From assembly GCA_947174035.1 (NCBI GenBank), contig CAMWHH010000001.1:1-18167 (forward strand): a stretch of DNA of 18,167 nucleotides. The letters run 5' to 3'. Of the stretch, positions 7,281 through 14,969 are shown piece by piece. The DNA comes from an uncultured Mycoplasma sp. (GTDB taxonomy: Bacteria; Bacillota_I; Bacilli_A; Mycoplasmatales; Mycoplasmoidaceae). Each line of letters begins with the position of its first letter. Position 1 is the first letter of the stretch. Both the position numbers and the translations under genes were made by a program. Under the pieces are notes generated by a model. That model made no database searches. It saw only the letters and a list, made by a program, of their open reading frames with translations, and had not been told where the DNA came from.

Positions 7281-7601
7281 ATGCAAAGATTAAAAAAAGG
7301 TGACAAAGTTAGAGTTATTTCAGGTTCTGAAAAAGGAAAAGAAGGAACAATTTTAAAAGTTTATCCAAAACTAAATAAAGCACAAGTTGAAGGAGTTAAT
7401 GTTAGAAAAAAACACATTAAACCAAACCAAAACAAACAAGAGGGTGGAATTGAAGAAGTAGCAATTCCAGTTAATATGTCAAAATTAGCTTTGATTGATT
7501 ACAAAGCAAAAGGTAAAACAACAAGAATTAAATTTGGTTTTGACAAAAATAATAAAAAAGTTAGAATTTCAAAAATTTCTAACAATGAAATTACTAAGTA
7601 A
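7281..7601 (+). CDS. rplX: 50S ribosomal protein L24
   Basis: L24 initiates 50S assembly and lies near the tunnel exit with L22, L23 and L29. The 106 residues begin with a KOW motif ([18 protein letters not shown]) and contain [14 protein letters not shown] and the [15 protein letters not shown] segment. Unlike its exit-site neighbours, it has no Lys-rich tail. AAGGAG (7268-7273) overlaps the rplN stop and lies 7 nt before the ATG. Confidence 0.97.
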   Translation: MQRLKKGDKVRVISGSEKGKEGTILKVYPKLNKAQVEGVNVRKKHIKPNQNKQEGGIEEVAIPVNMSKLALIDYKAKGKTTRIKFGFDKNNKKVRISKISNNEITK

Positions 7602-7615
7602 GGAGGAAAGAAGTT

Positions 7616-8179
7616 ATGGCTAGTAAAACAAGTCTTTATGATAAATATAAAAAAGACATTTCAAAGTCTTTAATGAAAGAATTTAATTACAAATCTGTAA
7701 TGGAAGTTCCTCGTCTAGAAAAAATTGTAATTAATTCAGGTTTAGGTGATGCTACTTCAGATTCAAAAATAATTGAAATAGGTTTAAAAGAATTACACTT
7801 AATTACTGGACAAAAACCAGTGGCAACTAAATCAAAAAAATCAATTGCTACTTTCAAATTAAGAGAAGGTCAAGCAATTGGTGCTAAAGTAACACTTAGA
7901 AAAGAAAACATGTGAAATTTTTTAACTAAGTTAATATCTGTTGCAATTCCTCGGATTAGAGACTTTAGGGGTTTATCAGTTAAATCTTTTGATGGAAAAG
8001 GTAATTATACATTTGGAATAAAAGAACAAATTATTTTTCCAGAAATTGTTTATGATGATGTAAAAAAAATTAGAGGATTTGATATCACAATTGTGACTTC
8101 AGCAAAAACAGATAAAGAAGCATTATTTTTATTAAAAGAATTAGGAATGCCTTTTGTAAAAACAAAGGAGACAAAATAG
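7616..8179 (+). CDS. rplE: 50S ribosomal protein L5
   Basis: L5 binds 5S rRNA in the central protuberance and contacts S13. At 187 residues it is close to the family size (about 180). Features include [49 protein letters not shown] and the C-terminal [19 protein letters not shown] 7913-7915 encodes Trp within KENMWNFL, after which [10 protein letters not shown] follows; the first Arg of that motif is CGG. GGAGG (7602-7606) precedes the ATG by 9 nt. The stop TAG is one base before rpsN. Confidence 0.97.
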
Positions 8180-8180
8180 T

Positions 8181-8366
8181 ATGGCAAAAAAATCATTAAT
8201 TGTTAAACAAAAAAAACATCCTAAGTTTAAAGTTAGAGCTTATACAAGATGTGAAAGATGTGGTAGACCAAGAGCTGTAATTAGAAAATTTGGAATTTGT
8301 CGTTTGTGTTTCAGAGACCTTGCATATAAAGGTGCAATTCCTGGTGTTAAAAAGGCGTCTTGATAG
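8181..8366 (+). CDS. rpsN: 30S ribosomal protein S14, zinc-binding type
   Basis: This is the short, zinc-binding (C+) S14 of Gram-positive lineages. In its 61 residues, Cys24, Cys27, Cys40 and Cys43 form the C-x2-C-x12-C-x2-C site. The final residue is Trp, encoded by TGA (8361-8363) and followed at once by TAG, giving the KKASW end typical of the family. Under the standard code the gene would lose its terminal Trp. AAAGGAG (8164-8170), inside the end of rplE, serves as ribosome site. One base separates the rplE stop from this ATG. Confidence 0.97.
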
Positions 8367-8383
8367 GATAGGAGGATTTTAAT

Positions 8384-8779
8384 ATGTACATGGATCCAAT
8401 TTCAGATTTACTGTTAAGAATTAAAACAGGAACAAAAATTAAAAAATCTCATGTTGTTGTTAGAACATCTAAATTAGTTACAAACATTTTAAAAATATTA
8501 AAAAATGAAGGTTATATTGTTGATTTTAAAAATGAATCAATTGGTAAAAACAAAACACAAACAGTTGTATTTTTAAAATATAAAAATAATGTTTCATCAA
8601 TAACAGGATTAAAACAAATTTCTAAGCCAGGTCTAAGAATTTATAGTGAAGCTCAAAAATTACCTAAAGTTTTAAATGGTTTAGGTATTGCAATTATCTC
8701 AACTAGTATGGGTTTAATGACTGATAAAAAAGCAAAACAAAACAACATTGGTGGCGAAGTTATTGCTTATATTTGATAG
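8384..8779 (+). CDS. rpsH: 30S ribosomal protein S8
   Basis: S8 organises the central domain of 16S rRNA; in E. coli it is the repressor of the spc operon. The 131 residues include MDPISDLLLRIKTG at the start, KPGLRIYSEAQKLPKVLNGLGIAIISTS and a final GGEVIAYIW. The last Trp is TGA (8774-8776), directly followed by TAG. ATG 8384 is preferred over ATG 8390, because GGAGGA (8371-8376) is 7 nt from the first and 13 nt from the second. Confidence 0.97.
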
Positions 8780-8788
8780 GAGAAAAAA

Positions 8789-9340
8789 ATGTCAAGAGTT
8801 GGAAATAGATTATTATCAATCCCAAGTGGTGTTAATGTAGAAATTGAAAAATTTCTTGTTAAAGTAAGTGGGAAACTTGGAACATTAGCAATTCCTTTTG
8901 ATAATAAAAAATTATCAGTATTAAACAAAGATTCAATGATTATTGTAAAAAGAGCTAATGATGAAAAACAAACAAAAATGCTTCATGGAACAACTAATGC
9001 TAACATTAAAAATGCACTAGTTGGTGTGAGTGAAGGCCATACAAAAAAATTAAAAGTTACAGGTGTTGGTTATAGAGCAGCAGTTAGTGGTAGCAAAATT
9101 ACTTTAAGTTTAGGATATTCACACCCTGTTATTTTAGATATTCCACAAGGTTTAACTGTAACATGTCCCCAAGTTACAGAAATTGTAATTACAGGTGCTG
9201 ATAAAGCTGTTGTTGGACAGTTTGCAGCAGTTATTAGAAGCAAAAGACCACCAGAACCTTATAAAGGTAAAGGTGTTGCTTATGCTGATGAAGTGATTGT
9301 TAGAAAAGTTGGTAAAACAGCTGAAGGTTCTAAAAAATAA
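8789..9340 (+). CDS. rplF: 50S ribosomal protein L6
   Basis: L6 lies near the GTPase-associated region and consists of two similar alpha/beta domains. At 183 residues it is slightly longer than usual. MSRVGNRLLSIPSGV starts the protein. GVGYRAAVSGSKITLSLGYSHPV and the C-terminal RPPEPYKGKGVAYADEVIVRKVGK signature are unmistakable. AGGAG (8778-8782), overlapping the rpsH TAG, is 6 nt before the ATG. No extension is visible beyond a short EGSKK end. Confidence 0.97.
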   Translation: MSRVGNRLLSIPSGVNVEIEKFLVKVSGKLGTLAIPFDNKKLSVLNKDSMIIVKRANDEKQTKMLHGTTNANIKNALVGVSEGHTKKLKVTGVGYRAAVSGSKITLSLGYSHPVILDIPQGLTVTCPQVTEIVITGADKAVVGQFAAVIRSKRPPEPYKGKGVAYADEVIVRKVGKTAEGSKK

Positions 9341-9355
9341 TTTAGGAGTTAGTTT

Positions 9356-9715
9356 ATGAAAAATATTAATCTTAATAGAAAAGAAAAAAGAGTTGAACGT
9401 CATAAAAAAGTTCTTAGAAAATTTAGAAGAATTGATAACGGTTTACCAAGACTACGTGTTACAAAAACTAATCAGCACATCTTTGCACAATTGTTAGATG
9501 ACAACAAAAACATTGTGCTTGCTTCTAGTTCATCTTTACAACTTAAACTAGCTAATGGAAATATTGAAAACAGCAAAAAAGTTGGTGAAGATATTGCTAA
9601 AAAAGCTTTAAACAAAAAAATTAAATCAATTAATTTTGATTGTGGGGGATCAAAATACCACGGAAGAATATCAGCATTAGCAGATGCTGCAAGAAAAGCA
9701 GGATTAAAATTTTAG
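9356..9715 (+). CDS. rplR: 50S ribosomal protein L18
   Basis: L18 binds 5S rRNA with L5. The 119 residues match the family, with an Arg/Lys-rich N-terminus (RKEKRVERHKKVLRKFR), PRLRVTKTNQHIFAQLLDD, and the C-terminal YHGRISALADAARKAGLKF ending. AGGAG (9344-9348) is 7 nt before the ATG and 3 nt after the rplF stop. The order L6-L18-S5 is the conserved one. Confidence 0.97.
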   Translation: MKNINLNRKEKRVERHKKVLRKFRRIDNGLPRLRVTKTNQHIFAQLLDDNKNIVLASSSSLQLKLANGNIENSKKVGEDIAKKALNKKIKSINFDCGGSKYHGRISALADAARKAGLKF

Positions 9716-9733
9716 GATATTAAGGATATAAAA

Positions 9734-10441
9734 ATGGAAGAAATTAAACAAGCGACTTCTGAAACAGAAAAAAAATCAGAAGTAAAAGAAGGTAGTAATA
9801 ATACCTTAGAAAAAAACAAAAAACAATTTATTAAAGCTAATTCATCAAATATAAAACCATTTGAAAAAAAATCAGCACCAGGTAACAAAAAATCTTTTTC
9901 AAAAGATGGTGCAAGTTCAGGCGGTGGAAACAGACCAGCAAAAATTTCTAAACAATCAGTTACAGGTTATGAAGAAAAAATTGTAGGGGTTAAAAAGATT
10001 TCTAAAACTACAAAAGGTGGTAGAAATATGAGATTTTCTGCCTTAGCAGTTATTGGTGATAGAAAAGGAAATGTGGGATTTGGATTAGGTAAATCTATTG
10101 AAGTTCCAGTTGCAATTCGTAAGGCTTTAAAAAGCGCTAAAAACAACATGTATAAAATAAAAATGAACAAAAATTTCACTTTATACCATGAAGTAATTGG
10201 TAAACATGGTGCTGGTAAAGTTTTAATTAAACCAGCTCCAAAAGGTACTGGGGTAATTGCTGGTGGGCCAATTAAGGTTGTTTTAGAGTTATGTGGTTTT
10301 AAAGATGTTTATTCAAAAAACTTAGGAAGAAATACTTCTTTAAACATGGTTAGAGCTACTATTAAAGGCTTACAAATGCAAAAATCTCCTAAAGAATATG
10401 CTGCTCTTAGAGATAAGCAATTAAAAGAAATATGGGAGTAG
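9734..10441 (+). CDS. rpsE: 30S ribosomal protein S5 with N-terminal extension
   Basis: S5 shares the mRNA entry site with S3 and S4 and influences decoding fidelity. The conserved part begins near residue 78 ([19 protein letters not shown], double-stranded-RNA-binding type fold) and continues through [18 protein letters not shown] to [22 protein letters not shown] and LKGLQ-type end regions. In most bacteria this core starts near residue 10-20. About 60 residues are added in front: a Ser/Lys/Asn/Glu-rich, probably disordered segment. The total is 235 residues. AAGGA (9722-9726) is 7 nt before the ATG, so the extension is translated rather than a misplaced start. The next gene is rplO, not rpmD. 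Confidence 0.96.
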   Translation: MEEIKQATSETEKKSEVKEGSNNTLEKNKKQFIKANSSNIKPFEKKSAPGNKKSFSKDGASSGGGNRPAKISKQSVTGYEEKIVGVKKISKTTKGGRNMRFSALAVIGDRKGNVGFGLGKSIEVPVAIRKALKSAKNNMYKIKMNKNFTLYHEVIGKHGAGKVLIKPAPKGTGVIAGGPIKVVLELCGFKDVYSKNLGRNTSLNMVRATIKGLQMQKSPKEYAALRDKQLKEIWE

Positions 10442-10444
10442 AAT

Positions 10445-10888
10445 ATGAAATTAGAAAGTTTAAAAAGCAATAAAGGTTCTAGACATAAAACTAAACGTGT
10501 TGGTAGAGGTTTTGGTAGTGGAATAGGAAAAACTTCTACACGTGGAAGTAAGGGACAAAAATCTAGAAAATCAGGTCACACAAGACCAGGTTTTGAAGGT
10601 GGTCAAACTACTTTATATAGAAGAATTCCTAAGATTGGTTTTAATAATAAAAATTTTGCTAATGAATATAATGTAGTAACTTTATCTAATATTGTTAAAT
10701 TAGATATTGCTAATGTTGATAAAAAAGTTTTATTAGAAAAAAAATTAATTGATAACAATAAGTTACCAATCAAAGTAATTGGTGTTGCTGAAATCAAAAA
10801 ACCAATTTCAGTTTCAGCTCATAAATTTTCAAAAGGTTCTTTGCAAACCCTTGAAAAAAGCAAGTCAAAAGCAATCATAATTAAATAA
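10445..10888 (+). CDS. rplO: 50S ribosomal protein L15
   Basis: L15 is a late-assembly 23S-binding protein. The 147 residues start with a Gly/Arg/Lys-rich extended arm ([20 protein letters not shown], then [19 protein letters not shown]), followed by [10 protein letters not shown], all characteristic. GGGAG (10434-10438), inside the end of rpsE, serves as ribosome site 6 nt before the ATG. In most bacteria secY follows immediately. Here the stop is followed by a terminator hairpin. Confidence 0.97.
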   Translation: MKLESLKSNKGSRHKTKRVGRGFGSGIGKTSTRGSKGQKSRKSGHTRPGFEGGQTTLYRRIPKIGFNNKNFANEYNVVTLSNIVKLDIANVDKKVLLEKKLIDNNKLPIKVIGVAEIKKPISVSAHKFSKGSLQTLEKSKSKAIIIK

Positions 10889-10895
10889 TTTTCAA

Positions 10896-10939
10896 TATTA
10901 AAACAAGTGTTAATCACTTGTTTTAATAATTTATTTTTT
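10896..10939 (+). terminator. intrinsic terminator after rplO
   Basis: A perfect 14-bp inverted repeat (arms 10896-10909 and 10915-10928) surrounds the loop TTAAT. A T-rich stretch (10930-10939) follows. The base of the stem is A/T, and its upper part (ACAAGTG) provides the GC. It should end or strongly attenuate transcription of the S10-spc unit, at the point where secY would be expected. Confidence 0.85.
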
Positions 10940-10969
10940 AAAAATAAAAAATTTTGAACGGGTTTTAAA

Positions 10970-11623
10970 ATGAAATTAGTTTTACTGGGTGCGCCAGGAT
11001 CTGGAAAAGGCACTTTTTCTGAATATATAGTTAAAAATTACAATTTAGTTCATCTATCAACTGGAAATATTTTTAGAAAGACTATGGATGAAAAAAGCTT
11101 GTATTGGGAAGAATTAAAAAGTTATATGTCTAAAGGTTTATTAGTTCCAGATGAATTAACAAACAAGATTGTTAAATCAACTTTAGACTCATATGGTAAT
11201 TCTAAAAGTTTTATTTTAGATGGATACCCAAGAACAATTGCACAAGCAGATTTTTTGTCAGCAATCACTGATATTGATGTTGCAATTTATTTAAATGTTC
11301 CTTTAGATGAATTAGAAAAAAGATTAATTGGAAGAAGAATTTGTAATAAATGTAAAAGAATTTATAACATTTACTACAGTAAGCCAAAACAATTTGATAT
11401 TTGTGATGATGATGGTGAAACTTTAATTCAAAGAAAAGATGACCAAAAAGAAGTTATTGAAGAAAGAATGAGAGTTTATAAAATAAATACAGAACCATTA
11501 GTTGACTATTACAAAAAAATCAACAAGTTATTTACAATTTATAACAAAGAATTTGATTCAATAACTAATGATATTGATGATTTATTAATTAATAAATTTA
11601 ATTTAAGAAAGAATAAAAATTAA
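10970..11623 (+). CDS. adk: adenylate kinase with zinc-type LID domain
   Basis: Adenylate kinase converts ATP plus AMP to two ADP in the cytosol. The 217 residues contain the P-loop GAPGSGKGT (7-15), the AMP-site LSTGNIFR, and DGYPRT (84-89). The LID is the long form with a structural zinc site, C125-x2-C128-x16-C145-x2-D148, the Cys3-Asp variant seen in Gram-positive enzymes. It follows a terminator by about 30 nt. There is no clear ribosome site (only ACGGG near 10958) and no convincing promoter, although TTGTTT (10918-10923) and TAAAAA (10939-10944) are a weak pair. Adk next to map is standard; the missing neighbour is secY. Confidence 0.97.
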   Translation: MKLVLLGAPGSGKGTFSEYIVKNYNLVHLSTGNIFRKTMDEKSLYWEELKSYMSKGLLVPDELTNKIVKSTLDSYGNSKSFILDGYPRTIAQADFLSAITDIDVAIYLNVPLDELEKRLIGRRICNKCKRIYNIYYSKPKQFDICDDDGETLIQRKDDQKEVIEERMRVYKINTEPLVDYYKKINKLFTIYNKEFDSITNDIDDLLINKFNLRKNKN

Positions 11624-11624
11624 T

Positions 11625-12365
11625 ATGATTTATATAAAATCAGATTATGAAATTGAACAAATTAAAAAAGCATGTGAAGTTTGAAAAAAAGTAAAACAAG
11701 TTTTATTAGAAAACACAAAACCAGGTAAATCATTAATTGAACTGGATGAGTTAGCAAAAAAAGTAACTTTAGAAAATGGGTGTACAACACCTTTTCACAA
11801 ATATCATGGTTTCCCAGGTTATAATTGTATTTCAGTGAATGATGTAGTAATTCACGGAGTCCCAACCAACTACAAATTAAAAAATCTAGATATTGTTACA
11901 TATGATGTTGGTGTTGCATATAATGGTTACATATGTGATGCTGCTTTTAGTGTTGTTTTAGGAAACAATAAAGAAGCTGAAAAAATTAATGAAGTTTGTT
12001 TTAACTCTTTAATGGAAGGAATTAAACAAATTAAACCTAACAATCATATTGGTGACATATCTAGTGCTATTGAAGACTATGTTAACAAACATGGTTATCA
12101 TGTAATTCAAGATTTTGGTGGACATGGGTGTGGTAGAAAATTACATGAAGATCCCATTATTTTGAATTACGGAAAAAAAGGATCAGGTCCTTTAATAAAG
12201 AAAAACATGGTTTTATGTATTGAACCAATGATTTTCACAAATAATGCAAATTATTATATTGATAAAGACAAGTGATCAGTTATAGCAGAAAACCATTTAC
12301 TTACATGCCATTGAGAACATATGGTTTTAGTAACAGAAAATGGTTGTGAAATACTAACTGAATAG
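11625..12365 (+). CDS. map: methionine aminopeptidase, type I
   Basis: Map removes the initiator methionine from new proteins as they leave the ribosome. In the 246 residues, the two-metal ligands expected for the family are present: D94 and D105 (YDVGVAYNGYICDAAF), H167 (GGHGCG), E200 (IEPM) and E231 (WEHMVLVTE). The substrate-side His77 is also present. Three Trp codons are TGA, so standard-code searches recover only the middle of the gene. There is no ribosome site; the ATG is one base after the adk stop, so coupled translation is likely. The stop TAG is 7 nt before infA. Confidence 0.97.
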
Positions 12366-12372
12366 AGGTTAA

Positions 12373-12591
12373 ATGTCAAAAGAAGGAAAAATAACATTAA
12401 AAGGTAAAGTAACTACTGCTTTACAAGGAGGACAATTTAAAGTCCTTTTAGAAAACAATGTTGAAATTACGGCAAACGTATCTGGTAAAATCCGTGTTTA
12501 TAAAATACAGATTTTAAAAGGTGATACTGTTGAAGTTGAGTTAAGTCCATATGATTTAACACGTGGTCGTATTATTTATAGAATATCTTAA
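12373..12591 (+). CDS. infA: translation initiation factor IF-1
   Basis: IF-1 occupies the A site of the 30S subunit during initiation. The 72 residues are a single OB fold of standard length: [20 protein letters not shown], then [46 protein letters not shown] (12364-12368), overlapping the map stop, is 4 nt from the ATG. Its position between map and rpmJ is conserved in Firmicutes and Mollicutes. Confidence 0.97.
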   Translation: MSKEGKITLKGKVTTALQGGQFKVLLENNVEITANVSGKIRVYKIQILKGDTVEVELSPYDLTRGRIIYRIS

Positions 12592-12615
12592 TTTAAATAG
12601 GGGGAGAGAATAATA

Positions 12616-12729
12616 ATGAAAGTTAGATCTTCAGTTAAACCTATTTGCAAAGATTGCAAAGTTATCAACAGACACAGTCGTGTTATGATTATTTGTAAAA
12701 CTGCAAAACATAAGCAAAGACAAGGATAA
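12616..12729 (+). CDS. rpmJ: 50S ribosomal protein L36
   Basis: L36 is the smallest ribosomal protein (37 residues here). It reads [20 protein letters not shown] at the start, and Cys11, Cys14, Cys27 and His32 form the usual zinc site. A strong purine-rich ribosome site (AGGGGGAGAG, 12599-12608) precedes the ATG. It fills the gap between infA and rpsM, exactly where the family is found in related genomes. Confidence 0.96.
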   Translation: MKVRSSVKPICKDCKVINRHSRVMIICKTAKHKQRQG

Positions 12730-12747
12730 TAAAATTTTGGAGGAAAG

Positions 12748-13122
12748 ATGGCTCGTATATTAGGGGTTGATATTCCAAATAATAAAAGAGTGGTAATCTC
12801 TTTAACTTATATTTTTGGAATTGGAAAATCAAGAAGTCAAGAAATTTTATCAAAAGCAAAAATCGATGAAAACAAAAAAGTTTCTTCTCTTTCAGAAGAA
12901 GAATTAGCTACGATTAGAAAAATAGCAAGTGAATATGTAATTGAAGGTGATTTACGTAGAGAAGTTGCTATGAACATTAAACGTTTAATGGAAATTGGTT
13001 CTTATAGAGGAATTCGTCACAGAAGAAATTTACCTGTTAGAGGGCAAAGAACAAAATGTAACGCAAGAACAAGAAAAGGACCAAGAAAAACTGTAGCAAA
13101 CAAAAAAATTGAAACTAAGTAA
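12748..13122 (+). CDS. rpsM: 30S ribosomal protein S13
   Basis: S13 is a head protein that contacts P-site tRNA and forms bridges with L5. The 124 residues begin [20 protein letters not shown], followed by [14 protein letters not shown], and end with the basic [20 protein letters not shown] and RKGPRKT region that reaches the tRNAs. GGAGG (12739-12743) is 4 nt before the ATG. It is the first gene of the alpha cluster in other bacteria; no separate promoter is visible. Confidence 0.97.
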   Translation: MARILGVDIPNNKRVVISLTYIFGIGKSRSQEILSKAKIDENKKVSSLSEEELATIRKIASEYVIEGDLRREVAMNIKRLMEIGSYRGIRHRRNLPVRGQRTKCNARTRKGPRKTVANKKIETK

Positions 13123-13143
13123 TAATTAGGAGGATATTTATAT

Positions 13144-13515
13144 ATGGCAAAGAAAAGAAAAAAGAAGTTAAGTTCTCCTGAGGGAATTGCTCACATTCAT
13201 GCATCTGCTAACAATACAATTGTTACATTAACAAATACTGGTGGCGATGCAATTGCTTGATCAAGTTCTGGGTCAATTGGTTATAAGGGTTCAAAAAAAT
13301 CAACTCCATATGCTGCTGGTGTTGCAGCTGAAACAGCTGCTAAAGTAGCAATGGATTTAGGTTTAAAAAAAGTTATAGTCAAAGTAAATGGAACAGGTAG
13401 TGGGAAAGATACTGCAATTAGAAGTTTACATGTAGCAGGATTGGAAATAACTGAAATTCATGATGTTACACCAATTCCACATAATGGTTGTAGACCACCT
13501 AAAAAACCAAGATAA
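13144..13515 (+). CDS. rpsK: 30S ribosomal protein S11
   Basis: S11 lies on the platform near the E site and the mRNA exit. The 123 residues show [28 protein letters not shown], with the Trp encoded by TGA (13258-13260), then [18 protein letters not shown] and the ending [17 protein letters not shown]. Under the standard code the gene would be cut after about 38 residues. AGGAGG (13128-13133) precedes the ATG by 10 nt. rpsD (S4), present here in some bacteria, does not follow. Confidence 0.97.
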
Positions 13516-13533
13516 TCTAAGGAGAATAAATAA

Positions 13534-14526
13534 ATGGAAAAGTTTTTAAGATATAGTATTCAAATTGGGAAAGACCAAAATAAAGATTCAGACTATGGGA
13601 TTTTTGTTATTAAACCATTAGAAAGAGGTTTTGGAAATACAATTGGTAATAGTTTGAGAAGAGTTTTATTAAGTAACATTGTAGGACACAGTTTATTTGC
13701 TGTAAAAATTCCTGGCATTACACATGAATTTCAACCAATTAAAGGTGTTAAAGAAGATTTAACTCAAATCATTTTAAATTTAAAAAAACTAGTTGTAAAA
13801 ATCGACCAACAAATTTTTGGTGAAGATGAACAAAAAGAAACAAGCTTAGAAAAATGACCAACACTAAAAATTGATTTCTCAAAAGGTGGAGTAGTTAGAG
13901 CTTCTGATATTGAAACACCAGTTGGTTTTGAAATTATCAACAAAGATATGTATATTGCTACAGTTGATAGTGGTGCAAAATTAAAAATGGAACTTTTTGT
14001 AAAAACTGGAAGAGGTTTTGTTACATTTAGTGAAAACAAAGAATTAATCAATGCAATTAATGTTATTGCAGTTGACTCAAATTTTTCACCAGTTATTAAA
14101 GTTGGTTACAAAGTTAGTGATATTAAAACTACAAAAAATGAAATCAATGATGTTTTAGAATTAGAAGTTGCAACAAATGGTTCAATTTCTGCTGCTGAAG
14201 CAGTGGCAATGAGTGCAAAGATTTTAGAAGAACATTACAAACCAATTGTTACTGAACTTTTTGAGAACTATAATGACCTTAAAGTTATTAATGAAGAAGC
14301 AACAATTCCTACAAGCAAGTCTTCATTAGCAATTTCAATTGATGAATTAGAATTATCAGTTCGTTCTTACAATTGTTTAAAAAGAGCAGGTATTCATACA
14401 ATTACTCAGTTAACTGATAAAACAAAAAGTGAAATTGAAAAAATTAGAAATCTTGGTAAGAAATCATTCAAAGAAATTATTAAAAAAATTCAAGACAGAA
14501 ATTTAAAATTAAAAGAAGAACAATAG
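13534..14526 (+). CDS. rpoA: RNA polymerase alpha subunit
   Basis: Alpha nucleates RNA polymerase assembly. The N-terminal domain (about residues 1-235) contains [20 protein letters not shown] near 30-50 and the dimerisation and beta-contact strands. The C-terminal domain (about 265-325) has [18 protein letters not shown]; Arg277 corresponds to the DNA-contacting Arg265 of E. coli, and [10 protein letters not shown] follows. At 330 residues it has full length with a short linker. TGA 13855-13857 encodes Trp. AAGGAG (13518-13523) is 10 nt before the ATG. The retained alpha-CTD suggests that UP-element or activator contacts remain possible. Confidence 0.97.
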
Positions 14527-14535
14527 GAGTATTTT

Positions 14536-14895
14536 ATGTCTTATATCAACAAAAAAGGTAAAACTACTTCTTGGAGAAAAATGGTAATTCGTCAACAAGT
14601 TTCTGAAGTTATTGCTAATAATCAAATTAAAACAACATTAACAAAAGCAAAAGAAACTAGAAAACATGTAGATAAAATTATCACATTAGCTAAAAAAGAT
14701 ACATTAGCTTCTAAAAGAGCAGCAGCAGCAATTCTTTTAGATACATCTATTTCAACAAAATCTCAATTACTGCAAAAATTATTTAATGATTTACAAAAAA
14801 AATATAAAAGCAGAAATGGTGGATATACAAGAATTTTAAAACTTGGAAAACGTCAAGGTGATAATGTTGAAGAAGCTATTCTTCAATTAGTTTAA
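14536..14895 (+). CDS. rplQ: 50S ribosomal protein L17
   Basis: L17 lies near the tunnel exit region on the 50S back side. The 119 residues include TTSWRKMVIRQQVSEVIANNQI, the TKAKETRKHVDKIITLAKKD helix, and the C-terminal KSRNGGYTRILKLGKRQGDN signature. AGGAG (14525-14529), overlapping the rpoA stop, is 6 nt before the ATG. The Trp here is TGG, so both codons are in use. It is the last gene before the second terminator. Confidence 0.97.
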   Translation: MSYINKKGKTTSWRKMVIRQQVSEVIANNQIKTTLTKAKETRKHVDKIITLAKKDTLASKRAAAAILLDTSISTKSQLLQKLFNDLQKKYKSRNGGYTRILKLGKRQGDNVEEAILQLV

Positions 14896-14897
14896 TT

Positions 14898-14932
14898 AAA
14901 ATCTATGCTTAATGCATAGATTTTTTATTTTA
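14898..14932 (+). terminator. intrinsic terminator after rplQ
   Basis: An 11-bp perfect stem (arms 14898-14908 and 14914-14924) with loop TTAAT is followed by a T-rich run. It closes the ribosomal supercluster. The pentaloop is the same as in the terminator after rplO. Confidence 0.85.
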
Positions 14933-14936
14933 TAAT
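14931..14936 (+). promoter_or_regulatory. candidate -10 for the peptidase pair
   Basis: TATAAT lies immediately after the terminator and 33 nt before the first peptidase ATG, which would leave a short leader containing the AAGGGGA site (14954-14960). No recognisable -35 exists, because the expected place falls in the terminator stem. In AT-rich DNA such hexamers occur by chance, so the support is mainly positional. Confidence 0.4.
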
Positions 14937-14969
14937 TATTTAATGTTTTAAAGAAGGGGAATTTAATTT

